From Morella rubra (Eukaryota > Streptophyta > Magnoliopsida > Fagales > Myricaceae), in assembly GCA_003952965.2 (NCBI GenBank), contig CM025855.1, positions 16,726,460 to 16,790,459 on the forward strand: 64,000 bases of DNA. The letters run 5' to 3'. A program made the translations under genes and the position numbers. Shown here piece by piece: positions 22,949 to 33,782 of this stretch (the first letter of the stretch is position 1; each line of letters starts with the position of its first letter). The notes under the pieces were generated by a model. The model searched no databases and was not told the DNA's origin. It saw only the letters and a list, made by a program, of their open reading frames with translations.

Positions 22949-24370
22949 TAATTGCCTACCAAAAAGGTCAATGGTTAAGTCAAACATATGCCCAATTTAG
23001 GTAATTAAATTAATTAATTAAAAATTACTACCAAGGACTATAAATTATTGAAAAATATAACTAGGGCACTTTAAATAAAGAAAAGCCGTATAATTTCCTT
23101 TAAAAAGTATATAAAATTTCAGTATTTAAATTATTGAACGAAAAAATAATTATTAGTGAGAATCATTAAGAACATGATTTCTCGTATTAGTAATTTTAAT
23201 CACAAAAAATGTAATAAATGAGAAATAAGTCAAGAAGAGGTAAGAGATGTATTTCATAGGAAATTTTCACATTAAATAAAATATAGGCATCCAAGCTTAG
23301 TAAATAAAAATCAAATATCAACATTAAAGCTACACTTTCCAAAAAAACTAAATAAAATCACCTTATTAAGCTTAATACAACACACTTTTATTTCCTTTCT
23401 AATCTCATTCATTAAATCAAGTTATCATAGAAAACACATAGATTTAATTAAACAAAAAAATGCCAACAAAAATTAATTTAATCATTTTTCTCTTAAAATA
23501 TTCTAATTTAATGAATAATTTCGAAATTAGTCTTAAAATATTATGAAATTAATACCTAATCAGGACGGGATATTACAATAGGCTTCCTAACGATATTTAA
23601 TAACCTAGGGTTAGCCTTAATCTACCAACTAACCTATTTCTAGGCTATAATTATTCCTAAAGTTAAGTAAAAGAAGTTAACTCCACCTATGGTCGGTTTG
23701 GGTTGCAATTGTGCAGCCCTTGCCAAGTGGCACATTAGTTCTAACCTAAACGGTGATTGATAGCTTTCAAAATATTCCAAAATCTCACCGTTCTCTATGA
23801 AACCTTACAAAATATTCAAAAATCCCACATTTTTCTAAGCTTACCGCTTAGTCTCTCTGTCCTGTACTAATGAACTTCTTTGTAAGCCCAAGCCCAAGCC
23901 TAAAGTAAGTTCAATTAGCCTCCAACAAGGCCCGCACGTCCAGCCCACTAATAATCTCCAATTTGGGCCTTCACGACCAACAAGCCCACAATTAAGCTTA
24001 ATTACCACCAATTGTAACCATTGGATTAATAACCTTGACTAATTGAGCTCAATCACAATAACTAAATTAAATAAAGGCTAAACTAGCATATTATAATTTA
24101 GAGAGCTAAGGTACACTAATTCACTATTTATAAGGCTTTTTAGATGAAATACTAATTAAGCACTATTATTAATTTAATGCTTCACATGTATTTTTATTAT
24201 TCCACTAATCCCACTTATTAACACAAAAAATCACAGAGGATTCATAAATATTATTTACGCAAAGAAAATAATACCAAGAAATTAATTAATAATTTTCAAA
24301 TAAAATATTCTTATTTCGAAATTAATCGTAAAATATTAGAAAATATTATTTAATCGGGATGGATACTACA
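22949..24370 (-). repeat. Two related AT-rich LTR-like segments
   Basis: Segments ending at 23577 (GGACGGGATATTACA) and about 24370 (CGGGATGGATACTACA) share AATTTCGAAATTA...TTAAAATATTA text. On the minus strand they begin TGTAATATCCCGTCC-like, a common start of plant Ty3 LTRs. No PBS or coding sequence was found, so this is a weak assignment. Confidence 0.3.
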
Positions 24371-24415
24371 TGAACATAGCGATCACTAATTACAAACACA
24401 ACTCCATAATGAATT

Positions 24416-25527
24416 GGGGAAAAGATTCGGTACAAAGAGTGGTCCAGATTTTTTTCTTAGATCCAAAGGATCAGAGATGGACCAGATCGTTTAACGAAAG
24501 AGAGTCGGCTACTGCTCGACTTCTCCCGGCATGGCTCAGCCGGCTCTTTTTTGTTCTCTAATTTCTTCCTCCTCCCGAATGCCTATTGTTTCTTCTCCAT
24601 TTTGCTCTCCATATAGTTGCTGCTCTCGTCGCCGGGTCGAGCATCTCTTGCCGCAGCCACCTTGCATCTACTAGTGCAATTCCTTCACTTATCAACTACT
24701 TTCTCGATGAAGAATTTTTGGATAATCCCGAGTTTAAAGCTTTCTTCTTCAAATTTTCGCAGTTTCTTCTCAACACTCGGCATAAGCCAAAATGGGTATG
24801 GGTGAGGAATGTGACTATGCCAAAATATAGTCAATTGGGGAGCTTGCATTTTTGTTTCTGTTTCAATTTTTCGCAGTTTCTTCTCACCTTCCGTTTCTTT
24901 TTTGTTTTTTGACACTCTTTGCTTTCTCTTTATCTGTACACTCACTGCTTACTCTTATTTCTCTCTGCACAAAAACAAAAAATGTCCCTATGTCTAAAGC
25001 CCGAACCTTTGCTAATTACTAGCATCTCCTGCATTTTGTTTGGGGGTGTTACAGTTTGCACTATTTTTTCAGAGTTTTACTGTGTGGTCAGCTGATGGAA
25101 GTAACTCTGGGTTAACACCCAATTTTGTAGTGGGTATGACATGTAAGGTTTGGAAAGGAAAAAGGGGATGAGAAGGCTTATAAGTTTTTCCATTTTTTGT
25201 GAAGATTGCGAAGTTATTTCTGCATAAACTTCATGGAGCAGCTGACAAGAGAAACGAAAGGGGAAGTATAAAGAGGGATTCAGGAGGAAGAAGAAAAAGG
25301 GAAGTCCTCGGGCTCACGCGTTTGAAGGAAAAAAAAAAAAAACAAAACAAAAACAAAACAAAACAGAGCCGGTTGAGACGTTGAGCCATGCCAGGCCAGC
25401 CTAGCAGTAGCCGACTGTCTTTCATTAAACGACCTGGTACGGTCCTATACTTTGGATCTAAGAAAAAAGATATGGACCGCTACTTATAGTAACTCAGGAC
25501 TCTAGCCTTTATGCCGAATCTTCTCCC
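24416..25527. mobile_element. Long-inverted-repeat element (Mutator-like candidate)
   Basis: Left arm about 24416-24560, right arm about 25360-25527. GGGGAAAAGATTCGG on the left pairs with CCGAATCTTCTCCC on the right. Further in, TTTTTTTCTTAGATCCAAAG, AGTCGGCTACTGCT and GGCATGGCTCA are all found inverted in the other arm. The right arm has about 28 bp absent from the left. The ~800-bp interior is C/T-rich and leader-like, without a recognised transposase. Long arms over 140 bp suggest a non-autonomous Mutator-like element, possibly carrying gene leader sequence. A 9-bp target duplication was not convincing (TAATGAATT vs GTTGAACTT). Confidence 0.55.
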
Positions 25528-26084
25528 GTTGAACTTAATTTAATTATGTAATGATATTGTTGAATCTACCAAACACGAGGCCTCCGGTGCAGCTGAACGA
25601 CGTTAACTATCTTACAAATTAGTGAGCCTAACCAAAAATATTGTACGTTCTTATATTTTAATTTTAATGATTTATCATAATATTATACCTAGCTAATTTT
25701 AAGAAAACTACTCACAGGAGATGAAAGAAATCTTCTCTTCAACACAATAGATATATTTTCTCTACGTATACATTTGATTCTCAGGATAGAGTTTGCACAT
25801 ATGCCTGTGCCTCTATGTATAAGATAAAAGATGTTTATATATAAATTCGACAGGATATGTTTTCAGGTTAAATATATTTTTCGTCTAAAAATTATTAGAA
25901 TTATGACACTTTTCACCTCAAATTATCAATTTTATTATCTTTCTTTACTCTCAATTATCAATCATGTATATATTGTACCCTCCATCGTTAATTTAGTTGA
26001 TTATTGATATTTTTAATCTATAACATTAAGAATTTTATCCCCACATTTTCTTGGACGGTGATTTCATATGGAGGTAAAGTAGTC
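25528..26084. other. Gene-less interval
   Basis: AT-rich, with no recognised feature. Confidence 0.4.
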
Positions 26085-26399
26085 ATTTTATTAACTAAAA
26101 AAGACTCTAATTTGGCCCCATTTTTAGCCAAATGCACGACATGTAATAAAAAAAATGATCCATCGGCTCTAGAGGGACCAACTTAGCCACGAGTAAAGCA
26201 AAAACATATTGCCCCCCTTTAAGGTTAACGATACTACAGCGTAAGAAGAAGAGAGTATTCCAGCTTGTTCTTCTCTTCTCCGGAGCCGCTTTCTCCTCCA
26301 CCTGATTACAAACTAGTACTCTTCATATGGGAATCACAGAGCACATCTCCAAGAACATAGAATCTGATTTTCAATGACCTCAAGCTCATATTCGTTCTC

Positions 26400-26830
26400 C
26401 AGTCATTATTTAATAAAAAGGTTCAATATAGTACTTTGCATTCTATAATGCATCCTTCAATTATAGAAGTCTTGATATTTTACCCTTCCAACTATTATTT
26501 TTATCACATTACACCTACCATCTATTGATGTCAGGCACATTGCATCCTTTATTAAATTTTTCAGTCAATTTTGACGAAAATTGATTTTTTAGTGCTTAAA
26601 ATTGAAATTTTACCCTCATAAAATAGTTACCGTAAAAAATATAAGGGTAAAATTGTTATTTCAAGCACAAAAAAAAATAATTTTCCCTTCAAAATTGACA
26701 AAAAATTCTAACAAATGATACAAAATGTCTGAAATTAATAGTTTGTGGATGCAAAATTTCAAGGCCCCTATAAATGAAAGGTGAAAACTGTATTTAACCA
26801 TTAAAAAAAAACTCACATTGAAGTATGAAC
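26400..26830. repeat. Fold-back (MITE-like), loop of the larger inverted repeat
   Basis: TCAATTTTGACGAAAATTGA and AGTGCTTAAAATTGAAATTT pair with AATTTTCCCTTCAAAATTGA and AATTGTTATTTCAAGCAC, centred near 26630. Confidence 0.5.
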
Positions 26831-26969
26831 CTAAGCTTAATAGGGGTTTTTGATATATTTTATCAATTATGTATTTTGCTTTAATGTTAGAGAGGGGAAA
26901 TCTGTTTTTCTTGAACTCGTGGCTAAGTTGGTTCCTCTAGAGCGGTTGGAACCATTTTTTCAGAAGAAA

Positions 26970-27310
26970 ATACATTAATTTTTACCCAGGAACTACCATT
27001 TCTTTTGCTCTTTACACCATAAATTATTACGTTTGAGACGTTACACCCACAAACTACCCATCTCTAATACATTATACCATCTATCTATAGTTTCCGTCAA
27101 ATTAGACAACATATGACTTTTCTAAAATCAAAATGATGATTATGCCCTTAAATCCTACTATTCACGTTACTTTTTTTAAAGGCATGATTGACATTCTATA
27201 TTAAGAAAAAGTTAATTTCAGTTTAATTTCACAAAGAAAAATTAAACGGAAGGTACAATGTGTTAAAGATAGATAGTTTGTGAATGTAATGTTTGTAGTT
27301 TAACTTGTTT
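26970..27310. repeat. Fold-back (MITE-like) inserted in an inverted-repeat arm
   Basis: ACACCCACAAACTACCCATC near 27045 pairs with GATAGATAGTTTGTGAATGT near 27270; CTAATACATTATACC pairs with ACAATGTGTTAAAG. Boundaries are approximate. Confidence 0.5.
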
Positions 27311-27536
27311 TTTTATTTCACGTGCATGGTGCATTCTCAGCTAAAAAATTGGGGCCAAACTGTAGCCTTTTAATATAGGGTGAGCCTTTCCCTACAAATA
27401 AATAAGCTTCAACAAAAAAAATAGCATTCGTTAAAAAACTTGAGCTCGACTCGTGTTCAAAAAAATATGAATATGAACATATTAATATTATGTGCGAATT
27501 TTACCGTCTTAGTTGTGTGAGACGTTTCCAAGCTGT

Positions 27537-27866
27537 ATAAATGCACCCTGAGTCCTTGTGATATAAGAAAGTTGCAAAATTATCCTCATGGTAAGGTTTT
27601 TGTTAAACACACGTTATTTCGTTCATCTTCGTCTCTTTCTTTAAAAGCATATACGAGTCAGCACTGACCACAGCATGCTATGTGCCCAAGTAGACGTCAT
27701 AGTTCACTAGCATATGTCGTGAATGAAAGACATGAAGATGGATGGAGGGACGAGATTTTAATGAAAACCTTGCCACGATGACTAATTTGCAACTTGCTTC
27801 ACTTCAGAGACTAATTTATAACTTTATTATACCACAAGAATTATATAAGTGCATTTATGCCCAAAA
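27537..27866. repeat. Fold-back (MITE-like)
   Basis: AAGTTGCAAAATTATCCTCA and GGTAAGGTTTTTG near 27572-27602 pair with CAAAACCTTGCC-type and GACTAATTTGCAACTT text at 27760-27796. The outer GTCCTTGTGATATAAGAAAG matches the inverse of TTTATTATACCACAAG. It ends about 10 bp before the CACTA element. Confidence 0.5.
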
Positions 27867-27892
27867 TAAATACATCACTACAAAAAAATTGA

Positions 27893-28215
27893 CCTTTAGC
27901 AGCGGTTTTTACAACCGCTAGTGAAAATGGAGAGCTATAGTGGTGGTTGCTTAGCACCGATCACAAACAACTCTAAATATCCAAAGCACATTTGTAAAAA
28001 AGTTTTAGCAATGTTTCCCTAAAACGCTGCTACAGGTCTTTATCGACATTTTAGGCTATAGGTTTTTAGCAGTGCTTTTAAAAACACTGCTATAGCTCAA
28101 TTTTGTCCTGCATTTAAACATTTACAATCACGTTTTGTGACTGCTGCTAAAACATATGCCAGTATTTTTTTTTTTTTTAGGGTTTTGGTTTGGTTTGGTA
28201 TGTGCTAGCGTTTTT
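27893..28215. repeat. Left CACTA subterminal repeat region
   Basis: Motifs such as TTAGCAGCGGTTTT, AGCAGTGCTTTTAAAAACACTGCTA and CTAGCGTTTTTAAAGCGCCAG repeat in both orientations; in CACTA elements such arrays bind the TnpA-type protein. A matching array is at 33253-33779 and also at 32300-32460. Confidence 0.7.
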
Positions 28216-28956
28216 AAAGCGCCAGTAAATCATTTTAAAAACAAATTTTCTTGGTAAAAACATACGTTTTTTCTTGATTTTCCTATAATACAAATTTTAA
28301 TTAATTGATATAAAAACATAAGGCGTGTAATAAAACAAAATATATTTCATCATTGACTAATAACCACGTCTTACAAGTTTTGCAACAAACACAAAGAAGT
28401 TTTAAAAGTTTCTATATAGTCTAAAAAAATAACAAATAATAACATTTAACAACAAATACATATAAATTAAATCCTTAACAGCTTCAATGCTCTAGCATCA
28501 TCTGCGACACAACTATCTGCACCATTATCACTAGCTTGAATGCCGAAGTGCTGAAATTTGAAGAAGATGGAATAGAGTTAACAAGCTGCTGTCTATCCAG
28601 ATCCCAAAGCATAATGGCTGGTATCTCGCCAAAGCATACTAATGATAAAACATGGAAAACTTTATGAACACTTCCAACTCATATTATAAGCACAAAAGAC
28701 GTAGACAAATAAAGAAGTCCTAAAGTCCTAGATTTTTACATCTTCAAAAAAAAAAATCAGCATTTTAATAAACAAGCAAACATGCTGATGGTCTAATGAC
28801 AGCAAATAGATTACCAAGATTCATAATAGAAAATGGACCACTTCAAGAAAAAGAAATTTGAAAAGATAAAAAGCAAACTACAGCTATTTGAACATCCTAG
28901 AACACAAACAGGAAAATAACTATCATTGCTAACAAAATAAGATATTAAGCATTTAC

Positions 28957-30641
28957 CTCATCCATAACAAGCTTAGAACAGTCTTTCAATATGCAAACAC
29001 TCTTTTTTGCAAGATCTAGGATTCTTCCAGGAGTTCCGACTAGTAAATGAACTGGTTGATATAAACGCATGATATCATCATCCTTTAAGCTAGTACCACC
29101 TGTTGTAACCATAACTTGGATTTTCAAACGTGTAATAGCTGTGCAAGCCACATGATAATAACAGCTTTTTCTAGATCTCACTCATGTATCAAAGAGGCAT
29201 ACTATATTATCTTGGATAGCTGCAGTAGCCATTATCATTTGACCAAGACCAACAAATGCTATGCAACTGGATGTATTGAGATGCTGGAGAACAAACCTTG
29301 AATAGCATTGTTATCTTGATCAATTTTTTCCAATGCTGGAATGCAAAATGCAGCCGTTTTCCCGGTTCCATTTTTTGCTCTAGCAAGAATATCACTCCCT
29401 GTTAAGCAATCGGAATACTTTCCTCCTGAATAGGAGATGGTCTTTCAAAACCCTTCTCATATATTCCCATAAGCAACTCACGCTTCAGAAAGTAGCCCTC
29501 AAATTCATTTCCCTTAGTTGCTGTCACATCCTGAACACAAACATTAACAACCACATGAGGGCTAGTTTGAAGGTTAGAAAGTGTTGTGTTAATTCCTTCT
29601 ATGTGAAGGAAAGCCCAATGGAGGTCTTTAATAAGGCTCAAGGCCCAAAGTTTTAACCTAAGGAGGAGTTCTTTAAGTGTATGGATTAAAAGAAGAGAAA
29701 GAAAAAAAAAATAAGTTTTTCTCTTTCACGCCAGGTTTCATCAAAGGCTTGATCCGCTTCGTCTGTCCGATCGAGCTAAAATTTGGAAAACGTTCAGACA
29801 CAAGAGTTATAATCTGAACGGTGAAGATCAGATTTTGAGCTCAGGGAACAAGTACGTGAACAGTAACCGGAATTGTTGGTATTTTCTCTGTTTTTCTATT
29901 GTATTTGCAAGATTGATATCATCTTGAAGATATGAGTTGTAGCCTCTAGTTGTGACTAGAGAAGACTTTGTGTACCCATTATTTGGTTTATAGTGGAAAT
30001 TTGACTGGACTAGATCCCGTGATTTTTCTTCCTAACATCAGGGAAGTTTTTCACTAAAAATTACTTGTGTTGTTCTGGCTTGATGTGATTGATTATCTTG
30101 AGATTATTTTTTAGTACATATAATTGCTACTTCGAAAACTACTCCTCAATTGAATGGCATAATTGAAAGGATGAACAGAACACTGGTATCGGAGCCAGGT
30201 TGAGATTGTTGGGATTAGTTCCACATCGGTTGTGGAAAAGACTAGTGATCAGTTTATAAGTGTGAGAAAAAGTCTCACCTCTTGAACTAACTTTGAGGTT
30301 GAGAAGACTCAAGACTACCCAACATAAAGTATGGCTATGCCTCCAAACACAATTATAGCATAGATGTCCAACCACAGTAAATAGATGCCTTGTTGCTAAA
30401 TATCCACAATCAGAGTATGCAGACCTTAATAATTCCACACCAAACAAGGTTCTTAATCGTTCACCGTTTATTATTTTTCCAGCCTAAAGACCAATTTCCG
30501 CCCTGAATAGTTATCTCAGAAAGTATGCGGCAACAATTCGATCGTATGAAGACTCATTGCAAAAGCATTCAAGGTCATACCTCAGTTCTATAGCGTGTAT
30601 CAGCTGGCGGTATCTTTAGTCTTGCCTTCCAATCTTGTGAG
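28957..30641 (-). pseudogene. DDX6/Dhh1-type DEAD-box RNA helicase fragment (RH6/RH8/RH12-like)
   Basis: Three minus-strand exons with clean splice sites resemble plant RH6/RH8/RH12, P-body helicases that repress translation and promote decapping. Exon a (30641-30581) encodes DWKARLKIPPADTRYRTE, with TTTCTAG acceptor and GAG|GTATGA donor. Exon b (29530-29297) encodes [17 protein letters not shown], the Q motif GFERPSPIQ, and Walker A AKNGTGKT; about one base is missing near 29403, creating a stop after SIPIA. Exon c (about 29120-28957) encodes [31 protein letters not shown] and VMDE, ending at a GTAAAT donor where motif II would continue. Motif Ia (PTRELA) is unrecognisable, and the N-terminus and all of RecA domain 2 are absent. 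It sits entirely within the CACTA element, so it is best read as a captured host-gene piece and cannot be a working helicase. Confidence 0.85.
29590..30330 (+). mobile_element. Copia retrotransposon relic in a captured intron
   Basis: 30115-30186 encodes a Copia integrase piece, TTPQLNGIIERMNRTL, matching the family TPQQNGVAERMNRT. It is preceded by LTR-like text (29640-30115) and followed by TGGTATCGGAGCCAGG, a mutated tRNA-Met PBS, and TGTTGGGATTAGTTCCACAT, an LTR-start-like sequence. Most of the element is missing and the order is scrambled. It lies in the intron between helicase exons a and b. Confidence 0.5.
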
Positions 30642-31103
30642 CTAGAAATAAAAAATACAGGGGAGGAAAACCAATTGGAATTCAGATCTTATGTCAATAA
30701 ATGCCCTAACACATCTAATTTGCACCAAACAGATTTAGCAAAATTAATGAAATCAACACAAACAAGTCACAAATGGTATCGGCAGGAAATCGGTCACAAT
30801 TGCAACTTGATATATAATACCAAAATTGGCAAAATTCCCATTCGGTGCTTCAACAAACTTGCGCACTTGAACAATTTGGGAATTAAAAGAGACCTTGGGA
30901 ATTATCAAGACGATAAGAACCGACTTGTCCTCTCCAAAACCTGACATCAAACCCACCCTTCTCCAATAATGGAGTAATGGTGATACTACTTGCAACACTC
31001 CAAGCATACTGTAATCAGAACAATCCCTGCTGGAGCACAGTTCTTACAATAACCACTTTACGATGAAAAAGATCTAAAATTTATTAACCGTTCATAATGA
31101 AAT

Positions 31104-31410
31104 TTGAAAAGATGTTCAGATCCTGCGTTCTCTGTTGAAAGAAAGCACCTTTCAAAAATTCAAAACCAAAAGAGATTTCGATGGAGAGAGAGACAGAACC
31201 ACCGAGCTAAGAGGCGGAGCGGTGAGCTGAGGGAGAGAGATAGCGCCATGAGTGGGTGGGGAGCGATGGGAGCGAGAGAAACTAAAAGAGATTTTGACGG
31301 AGAGGGAGAGCATTTGATGAAGAGGAAGAGGGAGGGATTTCGATCGAAGACTAAAAGAGGAAGAGGGAGGGAAAGATTTCCGTCCAAGGGCGCACGCGGG
31401 AAATGAAATA
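31104..31410. other. Purine-rich (plus) / CT-rich (minus) segment in the CACTA element
   Basis: On the minus strand this is CT-rich with a repeated AAATCTCTTTT motif, like a plant gene leader, and lies upstream of the helicase exons on the same strand. It could be captured promoter/5' UTR DNA. The ~100-codon plus-strand open frame is rich in Arg/Lys/Glu because of composition and is not considered a gene. Confidence 0.35.
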
Positions 31411-32461
31411 CATAGGAGAACTTCAATTTTTATAGCCTTTAGAGATTTTTCAAAAGTTTCAAAAGTGGGAGGGTTTCGGGAAGGGTACTTTAGTTCACAG
31501 GGATAGAAAGTCACCGTTTTGAGCCTTTTCTTTTTATTTTTCTTTTTTAATTTCCAGCTTTCGAGTTTTTTTAATAATAAGCTATATACAAGTTATGTGA
31601 TTTAGTAAATTAAAATCAGTTGTAAATTGTAATAGTATTTAAAAATCTTTATACTTAGTATTAAATACATAACATATTATTTTACACTCTTTTTTATAAC
31701 TAGTATAATAATCTTAATTAAAATAGGTTGGTAGTAATAATATATAATACTTATAATTTAAAAGTATAATGCCTTCTATATAACATTGCATGATTTGTTA
31801 TATGTGTTTATCATATACATGATATGTGCTAATTAACTAAGTACTTTTTATGTATGTACCCATATACCTAATGACTAAATCATAGCATCTAAGACCAAAT
31901 ATTAAGTTATGTACTTTAATTGCATAAGCTAATCTCACAATATATTTTTGTTTGAAATTAAATAATATGTCCTAATTAAATAGTATCATATTACTAATTA
32001 TTCAAAATATATATTCATTATAAGTATGATAATAGATGTTTTCTAAACTACTTAGATTTAGTCAATAAATATGCAATTACCATAACAACCATAGATATAA
32101 TTTAAAATATATCATATAACAACTTCAATTTTCATAACACTCCCTCTAATTCCATATTTTATTAAATAGGTCCTTTAAAATAAAAATTTTCAAATACATG
32201 ACAAAATAAAATTATATATTAAAAGGAATATAATAATATATAAAAATAATTATTAACATTAAATAACTTAGAATTAACAAATAAAAATATTATGTTAACT
32301 TATACCTATAACAGCGTTTGTGTCAACAAACGCTACTATAGAATACACCTTTAGCAACGTTTTTTAAAATAAACACTGCTAAAGGTGTATGTTTTATCGA
32401 CGGTCACTGTGACCGTTGCTGTATAATTATAGCAACGTTTAAGCACAAACGCTGTTATAAG

Positions 32462-33252
32462 TAGGGGTGATTAACGGTAGTGTAGATGACGGTTTGGCGA
32501 AAATCATCACCGTTACCACAATTGACGGAATCACATAATTGACACCGACACCGACACCGCCACCGCCACCGCACTGCTAAGACACAATAACTGCTTTGCC
32601 GGTGACGGTATTAACGGTCACGGTTATACGGTAACCGCTTAAATCGTATAATCGTTGGACAAAAAAAAAGGGTTTTTTTTTTTTGCTTTTCATTTTTTTC
32701 ACTGTTTTGGGCTGTTTTCCTTGGATTTTTTTGGACCATTAAGACTATTTGATGCCTATATATAAGCAACAAATATAATCATTCAAATATCATAACATGT
32801 TTAAATTTCCAACATAATATCATAATTAATAATCATATCAATAGACAAATATCATAACCTATTCAAACATAATATCATAATCATTAATAATCATAACAAA
32901 TATAATAAGTTGTCCAAAAGTCCAATATAATATCATATTCAAACATAAAGACTAAAGTCTAATAAAAGTGTCCAACAATATGACATAAACCAACTAAATA
33001 TTCCAACAAAAGCCCAACAAAAGTATGTCATATAATCAATAATCATCTCAAGTCTCAACTAGAGAGGTTAATGGTAGTGTAGGTGACGGTTTGGCGAAAA
33101 TCGTCACCGTCACCGCAATTGACGGAATCACATATTTGACACCGCCACCGCACCGCTAAGGCACAATAACTGCCCTTGCCGGTTACGGTACCAGTAACGG
33201 TGGCGGTTTTAGCGGTTAAAACCGTCACCGCCGATGAAAATGAGCACCCCTA
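32462..33252. mobile_element. hAT non-autonomous element nested in the CACTA element
   Basis: Ends TAGGGGTGATTAACGG and, inverted, TAGGGGTGCTCATTTT. It is flanked by GTTATAAG (32454-32461) and GCTATAAG (33253-33260), an 8-bp duplication with one mismatch. The interior holds two direct copies of a GGTGACGGTTTGGCGAAAAT...GACGGAATCACAT...CACCGCACCGCTAAG block (about 32470-32645 and 33070-33230) separated by AT-rich DNA. No transposase. It interrupts the CACTA right subterminal array, so it inserted after the CACTA element. Confidence 0.8.
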
Positions 33253-33779
33253 GCTATAAGTTCGGCTTTTAGCAGCAGTTATAATATTCACAGCGGTCAC
33301 TATAACTGCTACTGTAGATACCTAAATTATAGCAGGGTCACAAAACGCTGCTAAAGCTTATGACCTATAGCAGGGTTTGTGCACAAACGCTGCTATAAGT
33401 TCGATTTTAGCTGCGTCTTTGGAAAAACGCCGCTAAAGATCAAACGTGTGGCAACTTTTTTTACAAACGCTGCTAAAGATCTAACTTTAGCAGCATTTTC
33501 AAAAAGCACTATTAAAGGTTGAACTTTTAGCGGCGTTTTTTATAAAACACTACTAAAAGTCAAACTTTTTGAAAAACGTTGCATAACGTTTGACCTTTAG
33601 CAGCGTTTGGGGAAAAACGCCGCTAAAGAGTGTATTTAACAACGGTTTAGCGACCGCTGCTATAGGTGGTTTTTTCGCTACAAAGTTTTTTTTAGTGGTG
33701 TTTGTCTACAAACGCCACTAAAGACACCTTTTAGCGGTGGTTTTAGCGACCTTCGCTAAAGACCAATTTTTTTGTTGTG
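33253..33779. repeat. Right CACTA subterminal repeat region
   Basis: Many near-palindromic motifs of the type TTTAGCAGCGTTTGG...AAACGCCGCTAAAG, mirror of the left region. The first 8 bases double as the hAT target duplication. Confidence 0.7.
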
Positions 33780-33782
33780 CAT

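Larger units (their letters stand above)
26085..27380. repeat. Long inverted repeat interrupted by two nested fold-backs
   Basis: Left arm 26085-26230 reads GGCCCCATTTTTAGCC...CTCTAGAGGGACCAACTTAG...CGAGTAAAGC. The right arm is inverted: ACTCGTGGCTAAGTTGGTTC and TCTAGAG at 26917-26942, then an interruption, then GGTGCATTCTCAGCT and TTGGGGCCAAAC at 27329-27360. The right arm is split by the fold-back at about 26970-27310, and another fold-back fills the loop. Confidence 0.55.
27876..33779. mobile_element. Non-autonomous CACTA element (5.9 kb) with captured helicase gene piece
   Basis: Left end CACTACAAAAAAATTG and, on the minus strand at the right end, CACAACAAAAAAATTG. Both are flanked by CAT (27873-27875 and 33780-33782), the 3-bp duplication expected of CACTA/En-Spm insertion. 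Subterminal regions are dense with short inverted and direct motifs of the type TTTAGCAGCGTTTTT / AAACGCTGCTAAA. No transposase was found inside; movement would need TPase from elsewhere. The interior holds DEAD-box helicase exons on the minus strand, a Copia relic, a purine-rich stretch and a nested hAT element. The identical TSD and nearly matching TIRs support an intact insertion. Confidence 0.85.

Noticed and set aside
24407-25536. 9-bp target duplication for the long-TIR element
   Set aside because: Candidate flanks TAATGAATT and GTTGAACTT match too poorly to claim.
31104-31406. 100-codon Arg/Lys/Glu-rich frame
   Set aside because: Purine-rich composition in a CACTA interior; no domain, and the opposite strand looks like a CT-rich leader.
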